Source: Streptomyces nigrescens (GTDB lineage Bacteria > Actinomycetota > Actinomycetes > Streptomycetales > Streptomycetaceae). From it: 64,000 nt of DNA. Positions 1-7,841 of this stretch are shown here, one piece after another; within the stretch, counting starts at the first letter, position 1, and every line of letters starts with the position of its first letter. Both the position numbers and the translations under genes were made by a program. The notes beneath the pieces are model-generated. The model was given only the letters and a program-made list of their open reading frames with translations, searched no databases and was not told where the DNA came from. Where the stretch lies: positions 868,001 through 932,000 of the forward strand of contig AP026073.1 in the NCBI GenBank assembly GCA_024349765.1, written 5' to 3'.

Positions 1-575
1 GCGTGGAAGAGGCCGTCCGGGCCGACGCCGTCCAGGGCCACCGTGTCGCGGCCGTCGACCTGGCCCACGGCGAGGCGGTAGCCGCCGGCGGGGAGGTCGC
101 CGCGGGCCGGTGCGCGCAGGGCCCGCAGGGCGTCCTCGGCCGGTGCGCCGCCGATGCGGATCACCGGACCGGACGCGGGCAGCCGCTCGCCGGGCGCCAC
201 CTGGTGCACCGTGCGCACCCCGGCGTCCCGCAGCAGGCCGCGCACCACGTCCAGTGCGTAGGTGTCGGTGCCGGGGGCGGCCACCACGACGGCCGCGTCG
301 CCGAGCGGGACCGGGTCGCCGAGCGCGCGCAGCGACTGCGGCCGCGGCCAGACGGCGGGCAGCTGCCCGGCCCCGGCCGGCCGGTCCGGCTGGTCGGGAC
401 TCCCGGCGGCCGGGTCGGCCGGTGCCGCCTGGGCGCTGGGCACCCCGCCGAGCAGGCCCCCGATGACCGCGGCGGCCAGTGCGGTGGTCCCCGCCACCCG
501 TGCCCGGGTGCCCGCGCCGCTCCCCCTGCCGTTCCTACCGATTCTTCCGACGCCCCACACGCCCCGGCCTCGCAC
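1..575 (-). CDS. Secreted beta-N-acetylglucosaminidase/hyaluronidase-like glycosidase, N-terminal part (cut by window edge)
   Basis: The minus strand is open from about position 575 to the edge, giving 191 N-terminal residues. The first ~55 residues form a long signal peptide: an Arg-rich start, a hydrophobic run LAAAVIGGLLGG and an Ala-x-Ala type end SAQA. The following part reads PAVWPRPQSL, then VRIGG-like strands and GGYRLAVGQVDGRDTVAL. This is the alpha/beta domain that precedes the catalytic barrel in actinobacterial GH84 and GH20 N-acetyl-hexosaminidases. The catalytic domain lies outside the window, so family assignment is an inference. I chose the GTG at 575 because AGGAG sits five bases upstream. 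The frame stays open further upstream to an ATG near 701, so the start is uncertain. The product should act outside the cell on GlcNAc-containing glycans. Confidence 0.6.
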   Translation of the reverse strand, partial: MRGRGVWGVGRIGRNGRGSGAGTRARVAGTTALAAAVIGGLLGGVPSAQAAPADPAAGSPDQPDRPAGAGQLPAVWPRPQSLRALGDPVPLGDAAVVVAAPGTDTYALDVVRGLLRDAGVRTVHQVAPGERLPASGPVIRIGGAPAEDALRALRAPARGDLPAGGYRLAVGQVDGRDTVALDGVGPDGLFH

Positions 576-894
576 GGCTGCTCCTCGTCCGCGTCCGCAT
601 GCTCGCCGGCTCGCGCCGGCCCCCCGTATGTCCCCTGAACTTTCCGCTGGTCTCCCCGCCCGAGGTCCGTTCGGACAGACCTTCGGCCGTGAGCCCACCA
701 TTGTGGCGGTGAGGGTGTCAACCGGGCGATGGCGGGGGTCCCGGAGGGGAGGCTTTGCGCCGGTTACGGTCGCTGCCGCAAGGCGGATCCGCCGGGTCCG
801 CCGGCCCGCAGAACTTCCTGTGCCGGCCCGCTCCCACCGCGTTCTTCGCGTACCGCGGCGGTGTGCGCGGGGAAATCGCCTGCGTACGGCATAC

Positions 895-910
895 TGTGAC
901 GTGAGTCACG
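895..910 (+). promoter_or_regulatory. Crp/cAMP-receptor-type binding site upstream of malQ
   Basis: TGTGACGTGAGTCACG is a near-perfect inverted repeat. It fits the Streptomyces Crp core GTG-N6-GNCAC exactly (GTG, six bases, GTCAC at 896-909), as well as the classical TGTGA-N6-TCACA shape. It lies 80 bases before the GTG of the small gene that leads into malQ, and 320 bases from the divergent glycosidase. Binding is inferred from the motif only. Confidence 0.6.
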
Positions 911-989
911 TTTCGTGGGTGATTGCGTCTGCGATCGTGCCGACTGGGTAGGGCCAACGTGTCCCACTACCGATGAACGGGAGGCCCTC

Positions 990-1259
990 GTGGCCGCATC
1001 CGCTCAGCTGCTCCTCGACGCCCTGTCCTCCAAACCGGGAGGTGCGACCGTGGAGCGCGATCTCTTCGACGGGGTCTCCGACCCCGATTCCGGCCTCGAC
1101 GGCTCCGGCTCCTACAGCTTCGCCGAGCCGCCCCTCACCAGCGAGCCGCCGCTCGCCGACGCCGCGCCCCTGACCAGCGAGGTCCCGATCGCCGCCGAGC
1201 TGCCGCTGACCAGCGAGCCGACAGCCGCCGGCCTGGGGACGGAGTCCATGGAGGTCTGA
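990..1259 (+). CDS. Small acidic PLTSE-repeat protein upstream of malQ
   Basis: This encodes an 89-residue protein from a GTG at 990, which has GGGAGG five bases upstream. An in-frame start at 915 exists but lacks a ribosome site. The N-terminal half is a short helix-like segment (AASAQLLLDALSS) followed by an acidic linker. The C-terminal half carries three PLTSE units (in PPLTSE, APLTSE and LPLTSE), spaced by Ala/Pro/Asp-rich residues. It has no cysteine, membrane segment or catalytic motif. The stop lies six bases before the malQ ATG, so the two genes are very likely co-translated. I do not recognise the family. A disordered partner or scaffold for the glucanotransferase is possible but not shown. 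Confidence 0.6.
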   Translation: MAASAQLLLDALSSKPGGATVERDLFDGVSDPDSGLDGSGSYSFAEPPLTSEPPLADAAPLTSEVPIAAELPLTSEPTAAGLGTESMEV

Positions 1260-1265
1260 CGACCC

Positions 1266-3371
1266 ATGGGCCGCGCGCGGCTCGCCCGGTTGCACGGCAT
1301 CGCGACGTCGTACGAACCGGCACCGGGCAGAAGCGTCCAGATCACCGACGACACCGTCGTCGCCGTGCTCGCCGCACTGGGGGTCGACGCCTCGACCCCG
1401 GACGCCGTATGCTCCGCGCTCGCCGCGTACGAGGACGCCGCGGGCCGCGCCCTGCTTCCCCCTGCGGTCGTCGCCCGCCCGGGCCGGCCGCCCGACCTCA
1501 CCGGCCTCCCCGAAGGCACCGCCCTGCGGGTGGAGGCCGAGGACGGGCAGTCCCACGACGTACCGCGGCATCCGCACGACGGGCCGCACGAGGGCGCCGG
1601 ACCGGCGCTCGCCCGGCTGCCGCTGGGCCTGCACACGCTGCACGCCGAGGCGCCCGACGGCCGCAGTGCCCGCGCCCGGCTGATCGTCGCCCCCGACCGG
1701 GTGCCCGCCCCACCCGCCCGCAGTCACGGCTTCCTGGTGCAGCTCTACTCCCTGCTGTCCCGGCACTCCTGGGGCATGGGCGACCTGGGTGACCTCGCCG
1801 ACCTCGCCGCCTGGTCCGGGCGCGCCCTGGGCAGCGGATTCGTCCAGCTCAACCCGCTGCACGCGGCCGTCCCCGGCCCGCCCACCGACCCCTCGCCCTA
1901 CCGCCCCTCCTCGCGCCGCTTCCCCGACCCGGTCCATCTGCGCATCGAGCAGATCCCGGAGTACGCCCAGCTGACCGGCGCCGCCCGGTTACGCGCCGAC
2001 GAACTGGCCGCGCGGGCCCACGCGCTGCGGGACGGCGTATTGGAGCGGGGTGCGCTGATCGACCGGGACGCGGTCTGGGAGCTCAAGCGCGAGGCCCTGG
2101 AGCTGCTCTGCGCGGTCCCGCTCTCACCGGGCCGCCGGGCCGCGTACTGCGACTTCCTCGCCGAAGGGGGCCAGGCGCTGGAGGACCACGCCACCTGGTA
2201 CGCCCTCGCCGAGCGGCACGGCCCCGACTGGCGGACCTGGCCGGCCGGGCTGCGCGACCCGAGGTCCGCCGGCACCGCCCGGCTGCGGCCGCGGCTGATG
2301 GACCGGATCGACTTCCACTGCCGGCTCGCCTGGTTCACCGACCAGCAGCTCGCCGCCGCCCAACGGGCCGCCAAGGAGGCCGGGATGCCCGTCGGGCTGG
2401 TGCACGACCTCGCCGTCGGCGTGCACCCCTCCGGCGCCGACACCTGGGCCCAGCAGGACGCGTTCGCCGCCGGCATGTCCATCGGGGCGCCGCCGGACGC
2501 CTTCAACGCCCGCGGCCAGGACTGGGGCCTGCCCCCGTGGCGCCCGGACGCACTGGCCGCCACCGGCTACGCCCCCTACCGCGAGCTGCTGCGCGGACTG
2601 CTGCGGCACGCCGGCGCCCTGCGCATCGACCACGTCATGGGCCTGTTCCGGCTGTGGTGGGTCCCCGAGGGCCGGCCGCCGACCGAGGGCGCCTACGTGC
2701 GCTACGACGGGGAGGCGATGCTCTCGGTGCTGGCCCTGGAGGCGCACCGGGCCGGCGCCGCGGTGATCGGCGAGGACCTGGGCACCGTCGAACCGGGCGT
2801 GCGCGAGGCGCTCGCGGAGCGGGGCGTCCTCGGCACCTCGGTGCTGTGGTTCGAGCGGGACTACGCCGGTGTGGACCCGGCGACCGGCGGCGAGGCCCGC
2901 ATCCTGGCCCCCGACGAATGGCGCAGCGACTGCCTCGCCACCGTCACCACCCACGACCTGCCCACCACCGCGGCCCGGCTGACCGGCGACGACCTCGCCC
3001 TGCGCGAACGGCTCGGACTGCTCGCCGGGTCCCCGGAGCGCGAACGGTCCCGCGCGAGGGGTGAACTCGCCGCCTGGTTCGGGGAGTTGACCCGCCGGGG
3101 TCTGCTGCCCGAGGGGGCCGGCGACGAGGAGGCGGTCATCAGGGCCGTGCACCGCTTCCTGCTGCGCACCCCGGCACAGCTGGTCGGGGTCTGGCTGCCG
3201 GACGCGGTGGGCGACCGGCGTCCGCAGAACCTCCCGGGAACATGGGAGGAATACCCGAACTGGCGGCTTCCGGTGGCCGGTGCGGACGGGCGGCCGCAGA
3301 CCCTGGAGGAGCTGGCCGCCTCACCGCGGCTGCACGCCTTGCTGCGCGAACTGGCCGACGGCCAGCGGTAG
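1266..3371 (+). CDS. malQ: 4-alpha-glucanotransferase (amylomaltase, GH77)
   Basis: This 701-residue cytoplasmic enzyme transfers alpha-1,4-glucan chains between malto-oligosaccharides and releases glucose, in maltodextrin and glycogen turnover. GH77 hallmarks are visible: SRHSWGMGDLGDL near residue 165, ALRIDHVMGLFRLWW with the nucleophile Asp455, VIGEDLGTVEP with acid/base Glu503, and the late TTHDLPT block near residue 560. Length and the extra N-terminal domain of about 150 residues match actinobacterial MalQ. The start follows the small upstream gene by six bases. One TTA leucine codon occurs at 1989-1991 (residue 242), which is rare in Streptomyces housekeeping genes and would make translation depend on the bldA tRNA. 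A Crp-type site stands upstream of the operon. Confidence 0.95.
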   Translation: MGRARLARLHGIATSYEPAPGRSVQITDDTVVAVLAALGVDASTPDAVCSALAAYEDAAGRALLPPAVVARPGRPPDLTGLPEGTALRVEAEDGQSHDVPRHPHDGPHEGAGPALARLPLGLHTLHAEAPDGRSARARLIVAPDRVPAPPARSHGFLVQLYSLLSRHSWGMGDLGDLADLAAWSGRALGSGFVQLNPLHAAVPGPPTDPSPYRPSSRRFPDPVHLRIEQIPEYAQLTGAARLRADELAARAHALRDGVLERGALIDRDAVWELKREALELLCAVPLSPGRRAAYCDFLAEGGQALEDHATWYALAERHGPDWRTWPAGLRDPRSAGTARLRPRLMDRIDFHCRLAWFTDQQLAAAQRAAKEAGMPVGLVHDLAVGVHPSGADTWAQQDAFAAGMSIGAPPDAFNARGQDWGLPPWRPDALAATGYAPYRELLRGLLRHAGALRIDHVMGLFRLWWVPEGRPPTEGAYVRYDGEAMLSVLALEAHRAGAAVIGEDLGTVEPGVREALAERGVLGTSVLWFERDYAGVDPATGGEARILAPDEWRSDCLATVTTHDLPTTAARLTGDDLALRERLGLLAGSPERERSRARGELAAWFGELTRRGLLPEGAGDEEAVIRAVHRFLLRTPAQLVGVWLPDAVGDRRPQNLPGTWEEYPNWRLPVAGADGRPQTLEELAASPRLHALLRELADGQR
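1989..1991 (+). promoter_or_regulatory. In-frame TTA codon in malQ (possible bldA dependence)
   Basis: Codon 242 of malQ reads TTA within Ala-Arg-Leu-Arg-Ala-Asp. The frame was checked from the ATG at 1266. In Streptomyces TTA is read by the developmentally controlled bldA tRNA, so this codon could delay MalQ synthesis. Confidence 0.6.
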
Positions 3372-3515
3372 TCGGGTTTCCGCCGGCCCTTCGCCGCCGT
3401 CGCTGTCGTGGCCGCGAGGACCCTTCCGGTCCGTCGTGCCGTCCGGCACCATGCCGTGGACACCATCCAGACATCCGACCACTGCCCGTGCGTGGTCGGC
3501 GAGTTGGAGGGAACC

Positions 3516-5177
3516 ATGGCACTTCGCAGCACCCGGCGGGCGCTCTGCGCGCTCGCACTGACCGCGGCCGCCGCGCTCCTGCCCGCCCCCCGCTCCCTGG
3601 CCCAGCCGCCGCCCGCCGCCGGCCCCTGCGACCGCCCGGTACACCCCGCCTCCCAGATGACGGTCGAGCCCTGCGACACCCCCGCCCGGATCATCGACAA
3701 GGCCGCCCACATCGTCCCCACGACGGGCCAACTCGCCTGGCAGCAGCGGGAGATCACCGCCTTCACGCACTTCGGCATGAACACCTTCACGGGCCGGGAA
3801 TGGGGCTCGGGCGCCGAGGACGAGAGGCTGTTCGCGCCCGCCCGGCTCGACGTCGACCAGTGGATGCGCGCCTACAAGGCGGCCGGTGCCGAGCAGGTGA
3901 TGCTCACCGCCAAGCACCACGACGGCTTCGTCCTCTACCCGAGCCGCTACACCCCGCACTCCGTCGCGGCGAGCCCCGGCCGCCCCGATGTCGTCGGTGC
4001 CTACGTGCGGGCCGCCCGCCGGGCCGGCCTCAAGGTCGGCCTCTATCTCTCGCCCTCCGACGGGGCCGAGCTCCCGCACGCCTGGCACGCCCGGTGGGTC
4101 GCGGAGATCCGCAAGAAGCAGCAGGAGGGCAAGGAGCTCACGCTGCCCGAGCGGGTCGCCCTGGAGGACGGCGACCACGCACCGCGCGGCCTGGGCCGCT
4201 TCGGCAACGGCAGCGCGGTCACCGCCCGGACGATCCCCACCCTGGTCCCCGGCGACGACCGCGCCGCCGCCGTCCGCAGCGGCAGGCTCCCCACCTTCCA
4301 CGTCCTGGCCGACGACTACGACGCCTACTACCTCAACCAGGTCTACGAGCTGTTCACCCGGTACGGGCCCCTCGACGAGCTGTGGCTGGACGGCGCGAAC
4401 CCGTGGTCCGGCTCGGGGATCACCGAGCCGTACCACCTCGCGCAGTGGTTCCGGGTGATCCACGCGCTCTCCCCGGACACCGTGGTCTTCCAGGGGCCGC
4501 AGGGCGTGCGCTGGGTCGGCAACGAGAACGGCGTCGCCCGCGAGACGGAGTGGAGCGTCACCCCGCACGCCCAGGACCCCTGGACCGTCCTCGGCGGGCT
4601 GCCGAACGACTCCACCGACCCCGACATCGGCTCCCGCGCGAAACTGCTCGCCCCCGCCACCAGGTACCTCCAGTGGTATCCGGCCGAGGCGGACGTCTCG
4701 ATCCGGCCCGGCTGGTTCCACCACCCCGGCGAGCGCCCGAAGACGCCGGCGCAGCTGATGGACCTGTACGAGAGGAGCGTGGGCCGCAACGCCTCGCTGC
4801 TGCTGAACGTGCCGCCCGCCCGCGACGGCCGGATCGACGCCGGGGACGTCGCCTCGCTCACCGCCTTCGGGGCCGCCGTGCGCGACACCTACGGACGGGA
4901 CCTGCGGGCGGCCGGGCGCGGGCCGTGGACCTTCGACCGGATCGGGGTCGCCGAGGACATCCGGCACGGCCAGCGGGTCGAGCGGTTCGCCGTGCAGGCG
5001 CGCAGCGGCGGGCACTGGACCGCGATCGCGCACGGCACCACGATCGGGCACCGGCGCATCCTGGCCCTCCCGGGGCCGGTGACCGCGGATGCCGTCCGGG
5101 TCGTGGTCGAGGAGGCCCGCGGGCGGGCTCGTCTCGCACCGGTCACCCTGCACCGCAGCCGGGGCCCGGCGGGCTGA
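3516..5177 (+). CDS. Secreted alpha-L-fucosidase (GH29)
   Basis: This 553-residue protein has an N-terminal signal peptide (RRALCALALTAAAALLPAP, then an Ala-Gln cleavage region). The GH29 barrel follows: FTHFGMNTFTGREWG near residue 88, YKAAGAEQVMLTAKHHDGF near 125, and LDELWLDGANPW, whose Asp292 is the expected nucleophile. About 110 C-terminal residues resemble a beta-sandwich or discoidin-like module. The enzyme would release L-fucose from extracellular glycans. The ATG at 3516 is chosen because GGAGGG lies five bases upstream and it opens the signal peptide; the longer frame from 3408 has no such features. It is 144 bases after malQ and may be transcribed separately. The fucose linkage specificity cannot be read from the sequence. 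Confidence 0.88.
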   Translation: MALRSTRRALCALALTAAAALLPAPRSLAQPPPAAGPCDRPVHPASQMTVEPCDTPARIIDKAAHIVPTTGQLAWQQREITAFTHFGMNTFTGREWGSGAEDERLFAPARLDVDQWMRAYKAAGAEQVMLTAKHHDGFVLYPSRYTPHSVAASPGRPDVVGAYVRAARRAGLKVGLYLSPSDGAELPHAWHARWVAEIRKKQQEGKELTLPERVALEDGDHAPRGLGRFGNGSAVTARTIPTLVPGDDRAAAVRSGRLPTFHVLADDYDAYYLNQVYELFTRYGPLDELWLDGANPWSGSGITEPYHLAQWFRVIHALSPDTVVFQGPQGVRWVGNENGVARETEWSVTPHAQDPWTVLGGLPNDSTDPDIGSRAKLLAPATRYLQWYPAEADVSIRPGWFHHPGERPKTPAQLMDLYERSVGRNASLLLNVPPARDGRIDAGDVASLTAFGAAVRDTYGRDLRAAGRGPWTFDRIGVAEDIRHGQRVERFAVQARSGGHWTAIAHGTTIGHRRILALPGPVTADAVRVVVEEARGRARLAPVTLHRSRGPAG

Positions 5178-5275
5178 TCGGCCCGTCCCCGGCCGTCCGG
5201 TCCGCGGCCGCCCGGTGGGCCGGTCCGTCGATGCCCACCCCGGGCGCGCGGGGCGGCGAGGCGTCCGATACGTTG

Positions 5276-5527
5276 ATGTTCGTGAGCAACAAGGTCAAGA
5301 AGAATGCCCTGCGCGCCGGAACCGTCACCGCCGGCACCGCGCTGATGCTGCTGATGTCGTCCCCCGCGTTTGCGCTCACCCGCGACGATGGTGACGACCC
5401 GGGTCCCGGTCTGAACGTCGCCCAGACGCTCGGCCTTTATGTCGTTGCCCCCATCGTGCTCTTCCTCGTCATCGCCGGGCTGGTCATTCTGACCGACAAG
5501 TCCCGCAAGGCGAAGTCCCAGGGCTGA
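5276..5527 (+). CDS. Small membrane protein with signal-like N-terminus
   Basis: This encodes 83 residues. A lysine-rich start (SNKVKKNALRAG) leads into a hydrophobic segment ending ALMLLMSSPAFA, which looks like a cleavable signal peptide. A short acidic stretch (DDGDDPGPG) follows, then one strong transmembrane helix (TLGLYVVAPIVLFLVIAGLVIL) and a basic tail (KSRKAKSQG). This topology places the acidic segment outside and the tail inside. Two in-frame starts are close together, ATG 5276 and GTG 5282, and neither has an ideal ribosome site. Similar short proteins are common and uncharacterised in Streptomyces. The gene ends just before a strong hairpin terminator. Confidence 0.75.
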   Translation: MFVSNKVKKNALRAGTVTAGTALMLLMSSPAFALTRDDGDDPGPGLNVAQTLGLYVVAPIVLFLVIAGLVILTDKSRKAKSQG

Positions 5528-5571
5528 GCCCCGGCCGTACTCCGGGCCCGCACGGGCCCCGGCGACCTTCC

Positions 5572-5610
5572 AGGGCGCCGCTCGGTTACAACAACCGAGT
5601 GGCGCCCTTT
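5572..5610 (+). terminator. Rho-independent terminator after the small membrane protein gene
   Basis: AGGGCGCC-G-CTCGGTT and AACCGAG-T-GGCGCCCT form a 15-pair stem with one mismatch around a five-base loop (acaac), followed by TT. It lies 45 bases after the stop codon. Confidence 0.8.
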
Positions 5611-5710
5611 GTCGTACCCGGCTATTTCCGCAGGTGAAAAACGGGTTGCGAAACGGCTATCGCGCGATTTTCAGCCGATTTGCGCGAGCGGATCACTTAA
5701 CCGGAGCACA

Positions 5711-5764
5711 CCTACGATGACGTAACCTACGCAGCCGTAGGTTCAACCTACGGTCCCGTAGCTC
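5711..5764 (+). promoter_or_regulatory. Three tandem CCTACG-N4-CGTAGG operator-like palindromes before the desaturase
   Basis: The middle copy, AACCTACGcagcCGTAGGTT (5724-5743), is a perfect 8+4+8 palindrome. A left copy, CCTACGatgaCGTA (5711-5724), and a right copy, AACCTACGgtccCGTAG (5745-5761), share the same half-sites. Their centres are 15 and 21 bases apart. The cluster ends about 20 bases before the desaturase GTG. The form is typical of TetR-family operators, but no regulator gene is adjacent. Confidence 0.7.
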
Positions 5765-5784
5765 ATCGTCCCCAGGAGTTCCCC

Positions 5785-6759
5785 GTGACCATCGCCCCCG
5801 CCCACAACGGAGAGCTCGGCCAGGCCGCGTGGAGCGACGCCAAGCTGCTCTACGCACTCGAAGAGGTCGTCGAGAAGGAGCTCAACCGGCACCTGAAGGT
5901 CGCCAAGGAGTGGATGCCCCACCAGTACGTCCCCTGGAGCGACGGCCGGAACTTCCCCGGGGTGCTGGAGGACGGCGAGGAGTGGGCGCCCGAGCAGTCC
6001 AAGGTCAGCGACATCGGCCGGACCGCCCTGGTGGTCAACCTCCTCACCGAGGACAACCTCCCCAGCTACCACCACGAGATCGCCACCCTCTTCGGGCGCG
6101 ACGGCGCCTGGGGCACCTGGGTGCACCGCTGGACCGCCGAGGAGGGCCGGCACGGCATCGTGATGCGTGACTACCTGCTCACCAGCCGGGCCGTCGACCC
6201 GGACGAGCTGGAGCGGTTCCGCATGGCCCACATGTCGGAGGGCTTCGAGTCCGACAACTCGCACAGCATGCTGCACTCGGTGGCCTACGTCGCCTTCCAG
6301 GAGCTGGCCACCCGGATCTCGCACCGCAACACCGGCCACCACTCCGGTGACCCGGTCTGCGACCGGATGCTGGCCCGGATCGCCGCCGACGAGAACCTGC
6401 ACATGCTCTTCTACCGGAACCTGCTCGGGGCGGCCTTCGAGATGGCCCCCGACCAGACCATGTGCGCGGTGCGGGACGTGGTCACCGGCTTCCGGATGCC
6501 CGGCCACGGCATCCCCGGCTTCGAGCGGGCCGCGGCCCGGATGGCCCTCGGCGGGATCTACAACCTCCGGATCCACCACGACGACGTGCTGCAGCCCGTC
6601 CTGCGCTTCCTGAAGGTGCTGGAGATCAGCGGCCTGGGCCCGGCCGGTCTGGCGGCCCAGGAGGAGCTCGGGCTCTACATGGACGGTCTGGACGCCCAGG
6701 CCCGCAAGTTCGAGGAGCGGCAGGCGGCCATCCGCGCCCGCCGCGAGGCCCGCCGCTGA
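5785..6759 (+). CDS. Acyl-ACP desaturase (soluble di-iron, FA_desaturase_2 family)
   Basis: This 324-residue protein introduces a double bond into acyl-ACP chains using a carboxylate-bridged di-iron centre. The helical-bundle ligands are visible: TEDNLPSYHHEI near residue 92, WTAEEGRHG near 119, FQELATRISHRNTGHH near 175, and AADENLHMLFYRN near 206. This gives the E-x2-H pattern twice. There is no transmembrane segment, which fits the soluble class. The GTG start has AGGAG six bases upstream. The gene stands alone behind the triple palindrome and after a terminator, so it probably has its own regulated promoter responding to lipid or membrane state. The substrate chain length is not determinable. 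Confidence 0.9.
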   Translation: MTIAPAHNGELGQAAWSDAKLLYALEEVVEKELNRHLKVAKEWMPHQYVPWSDGRNFPGVLEDGEEWAPEQSKVSDIGRTALVVNLLTEDNLPSYHHEIATLFGRDGAWGTWVHRWTAEEGRHGIVMRDYLLTSRAVDPDELERFRMAHMSEGFESDNSHSMLHSVAYVAFQELATRISHRNTGHHSGDPVCDRMLARIAADENLHMLFYRNLLGAAFEMAPDQTMCAVRDVVTGFRMPGHGIPGFERAAARMALGGIYNLRIHHDDVLQPVLRFLKVLEISGLGPAGLAAQEELGLYMDGLDAQARKFEERQAAIRARREARR

Positions 6760-6812
6760 GCCGGGCCGGCCGCAGGGTGGGGCCGGAGGTCAGGGGTCGC
6801 GATCTTTCAGAT

Positions 6813-6825
6813 TTCCTGCAAGGAA
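6813..6825 (+). promoter_or_regulatory. TTCCT-GCA-AGGAA palindrome upstream of the EamA gene
   Basis: This perfect 5+3+5 inverted repeat lies in an unusually AT-rich stretch (6800-6845), about 80 bases before the EamA start. It is the size expected of an operator half-site pair. The regulator is unknown; the LysR gene downstream is one candidate. Confidence 0.4.
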
Positions 6826-6837
6826 TGATGGAAAATA

Positions 6838-6850
6838 TTCGATGGACCTG
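6838..6850 (+). promoter_or_regulatory. Shared 13-base box TTCGATGGACCTG (copy 1, before the EamA gene)
   Basis: The identical 13 bases recur at 8877-8889 before allantoicase. Both copies follow an A-rich run (GAAAATA, AAAAACT) and both lie 53-56 bases before the start codon. A common regulator or common promoter element is inferred. Confidence 0.5.
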
Positions 6851-6903
6851 ATGGTTCCAGGGCTGTCACGGTGGAACTCCACCAGCCCCGAGGAGAGGAA
6901 ACC

Positions 6904-7824
6904 GTGGCAGTCCTGGAAGAGGTCCGCGACCGTCGTACGCCGCTGTCCGCGCAGGGCGCCGGGCTGACGCTCGCCCTGACGGCGACCGTCGTCTGGTCCG
7001 GCAACTTCGTCATCGCCCGCGCCCTGCACGACACCGTGCCGCCCGTCCAGACCGCCTTCTGGCGGTGGATCATCGCGCTGCTCGCGGTCGCGCCGTTCGC
7101 CGTCGGGCGGGTCCGCCGCGAGTGGCCGGTCATCCGCCGCCACCTCGGCTTCCTGACGCTCGCCGCGCTGCTCGGCGTCACCCTCTTCAACACCCTCATC
7201 TACCAAGCCGGACGCTCCACCTCGGCCACCAACATGGCCATGATCGCGGCCGCCTCGCCGGTGCTGATCGCCCTGTTCGCGCGCGGCGGGGAGCGGCTCG
7301 GCGGGCGGCGGACCGCCGGGATGGCGCTCGCGCTGGCCGGTGTGGTGACGCTGGTCGGCAAGGGCTCGCCGGCCGCCGTCCTCGGTCTCGACTTCGCCGG
7401 CGGCGACCTGTGGATGCTCGCCGCGACGGCCACCTTCGCCGGCTACAGCGTCCTGCTGCGCCGCCGCCCCGAGGGGATCGGCGGGGTGTCGTTCCTCTTC
7501 ATGACGTTCGCGCTCGGCGCCGCGATGCTGCTGCCCGCGTACGGCGTCAGCCTCGCGGCGGAGGGCGGCTTCGCGCCCACCGCACGGACGGTCGGACCGC
7601 TCCTCTACATAGGCGTCTTCTCGTCCGCCGTCGCCTACTTCACCTGGAACAAGGCCATCGCCCTGATAGGCGCCGCGCGGGCCGGGGTCGTCTACTACCT
7701 CCAGCCGGTCTGTGTCGCACTGTTGTCGCTCGCCGTTCTGGGTGAGGCCGTGACGCCGGTGCAACTGCTCTGCATGGCCCTGATCGTCGCGGGCGTCGCG
7801 CTCGGTGCCGGCGGCCGCCGCTGA
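6904..7824 (+). CDS. EamA/RhaT-type drug/metabolite exporter
   Basis: This 306-residue integral membrane protein has about ten hydrophobic helices in two repeated EamA halves. The first starts GLTLALTATVVWSGNFVIARAL, with the WSxN motif typical of the family; the second starts GDLWMLAATATFAGYSVLLRR. The late AYFTWNKAIALIGAARAGVVYYLQPV segment is the conserved second-domain signature. The GTG at 6904 is preferred over the upstream GTG 6871 because AGGAGAGG precedes it by five bases. It is followed within 20 bases by a LysR gene on the same strand, which is a frequent exporter-regulator pairing. The substrate is unknown. Confidence 0.85.
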   Translation: MAVLEEVRDRRTPLSAQGAGLTLALTATVVWSGNFVIARALHDTVPPVQTAFWRWIIALLAVAPFAVGRVRREWPVIRRHLGFLTLAALLGVTLFNTLIYQAGRSTSATNMAMIAAASPVLIALFARGGERLGGRRTAGMALALAGVVTLVGKGSPAAVLGLDFAGGDLWMLAATATFAGYSVLLRRRPEGIGGVSFLFMTFALGAAMLLPAYGVSLAAEGGFAPTARTVGPLLYIGVFSSAVAYFTWNKAIALIGAARAGVVYYLQPVCVALLSLAVLGEAVTPVQLLCMALIVAGVALGAGGRR

Positions 7825-7829
7825 CTGCG

Positions 7830-7835
7830 TACGCT
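7830..7835 (+). promoter_or_regulatory. -10-like TACGCT six bases before the LysR start (leaderless candidate)
   Basis: TACGCT is followed by GCCGGC and then the ATG, with no purine-rich ribosome site. This spacing would place the transcription start at or next to the start codon. Confidence 0.4.
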
Positions 7836-7841
7836 GCCGGC

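Noticed and set aside
3242-5527. Very long plus-strand reading frame across the fucosidase gene (761 codons)
   Set aside because: It is Arg/Pro/Ala-rich out-of-frame translation of GC-rich DNA. Only its last 83 codons, the small membrane protein, are real.
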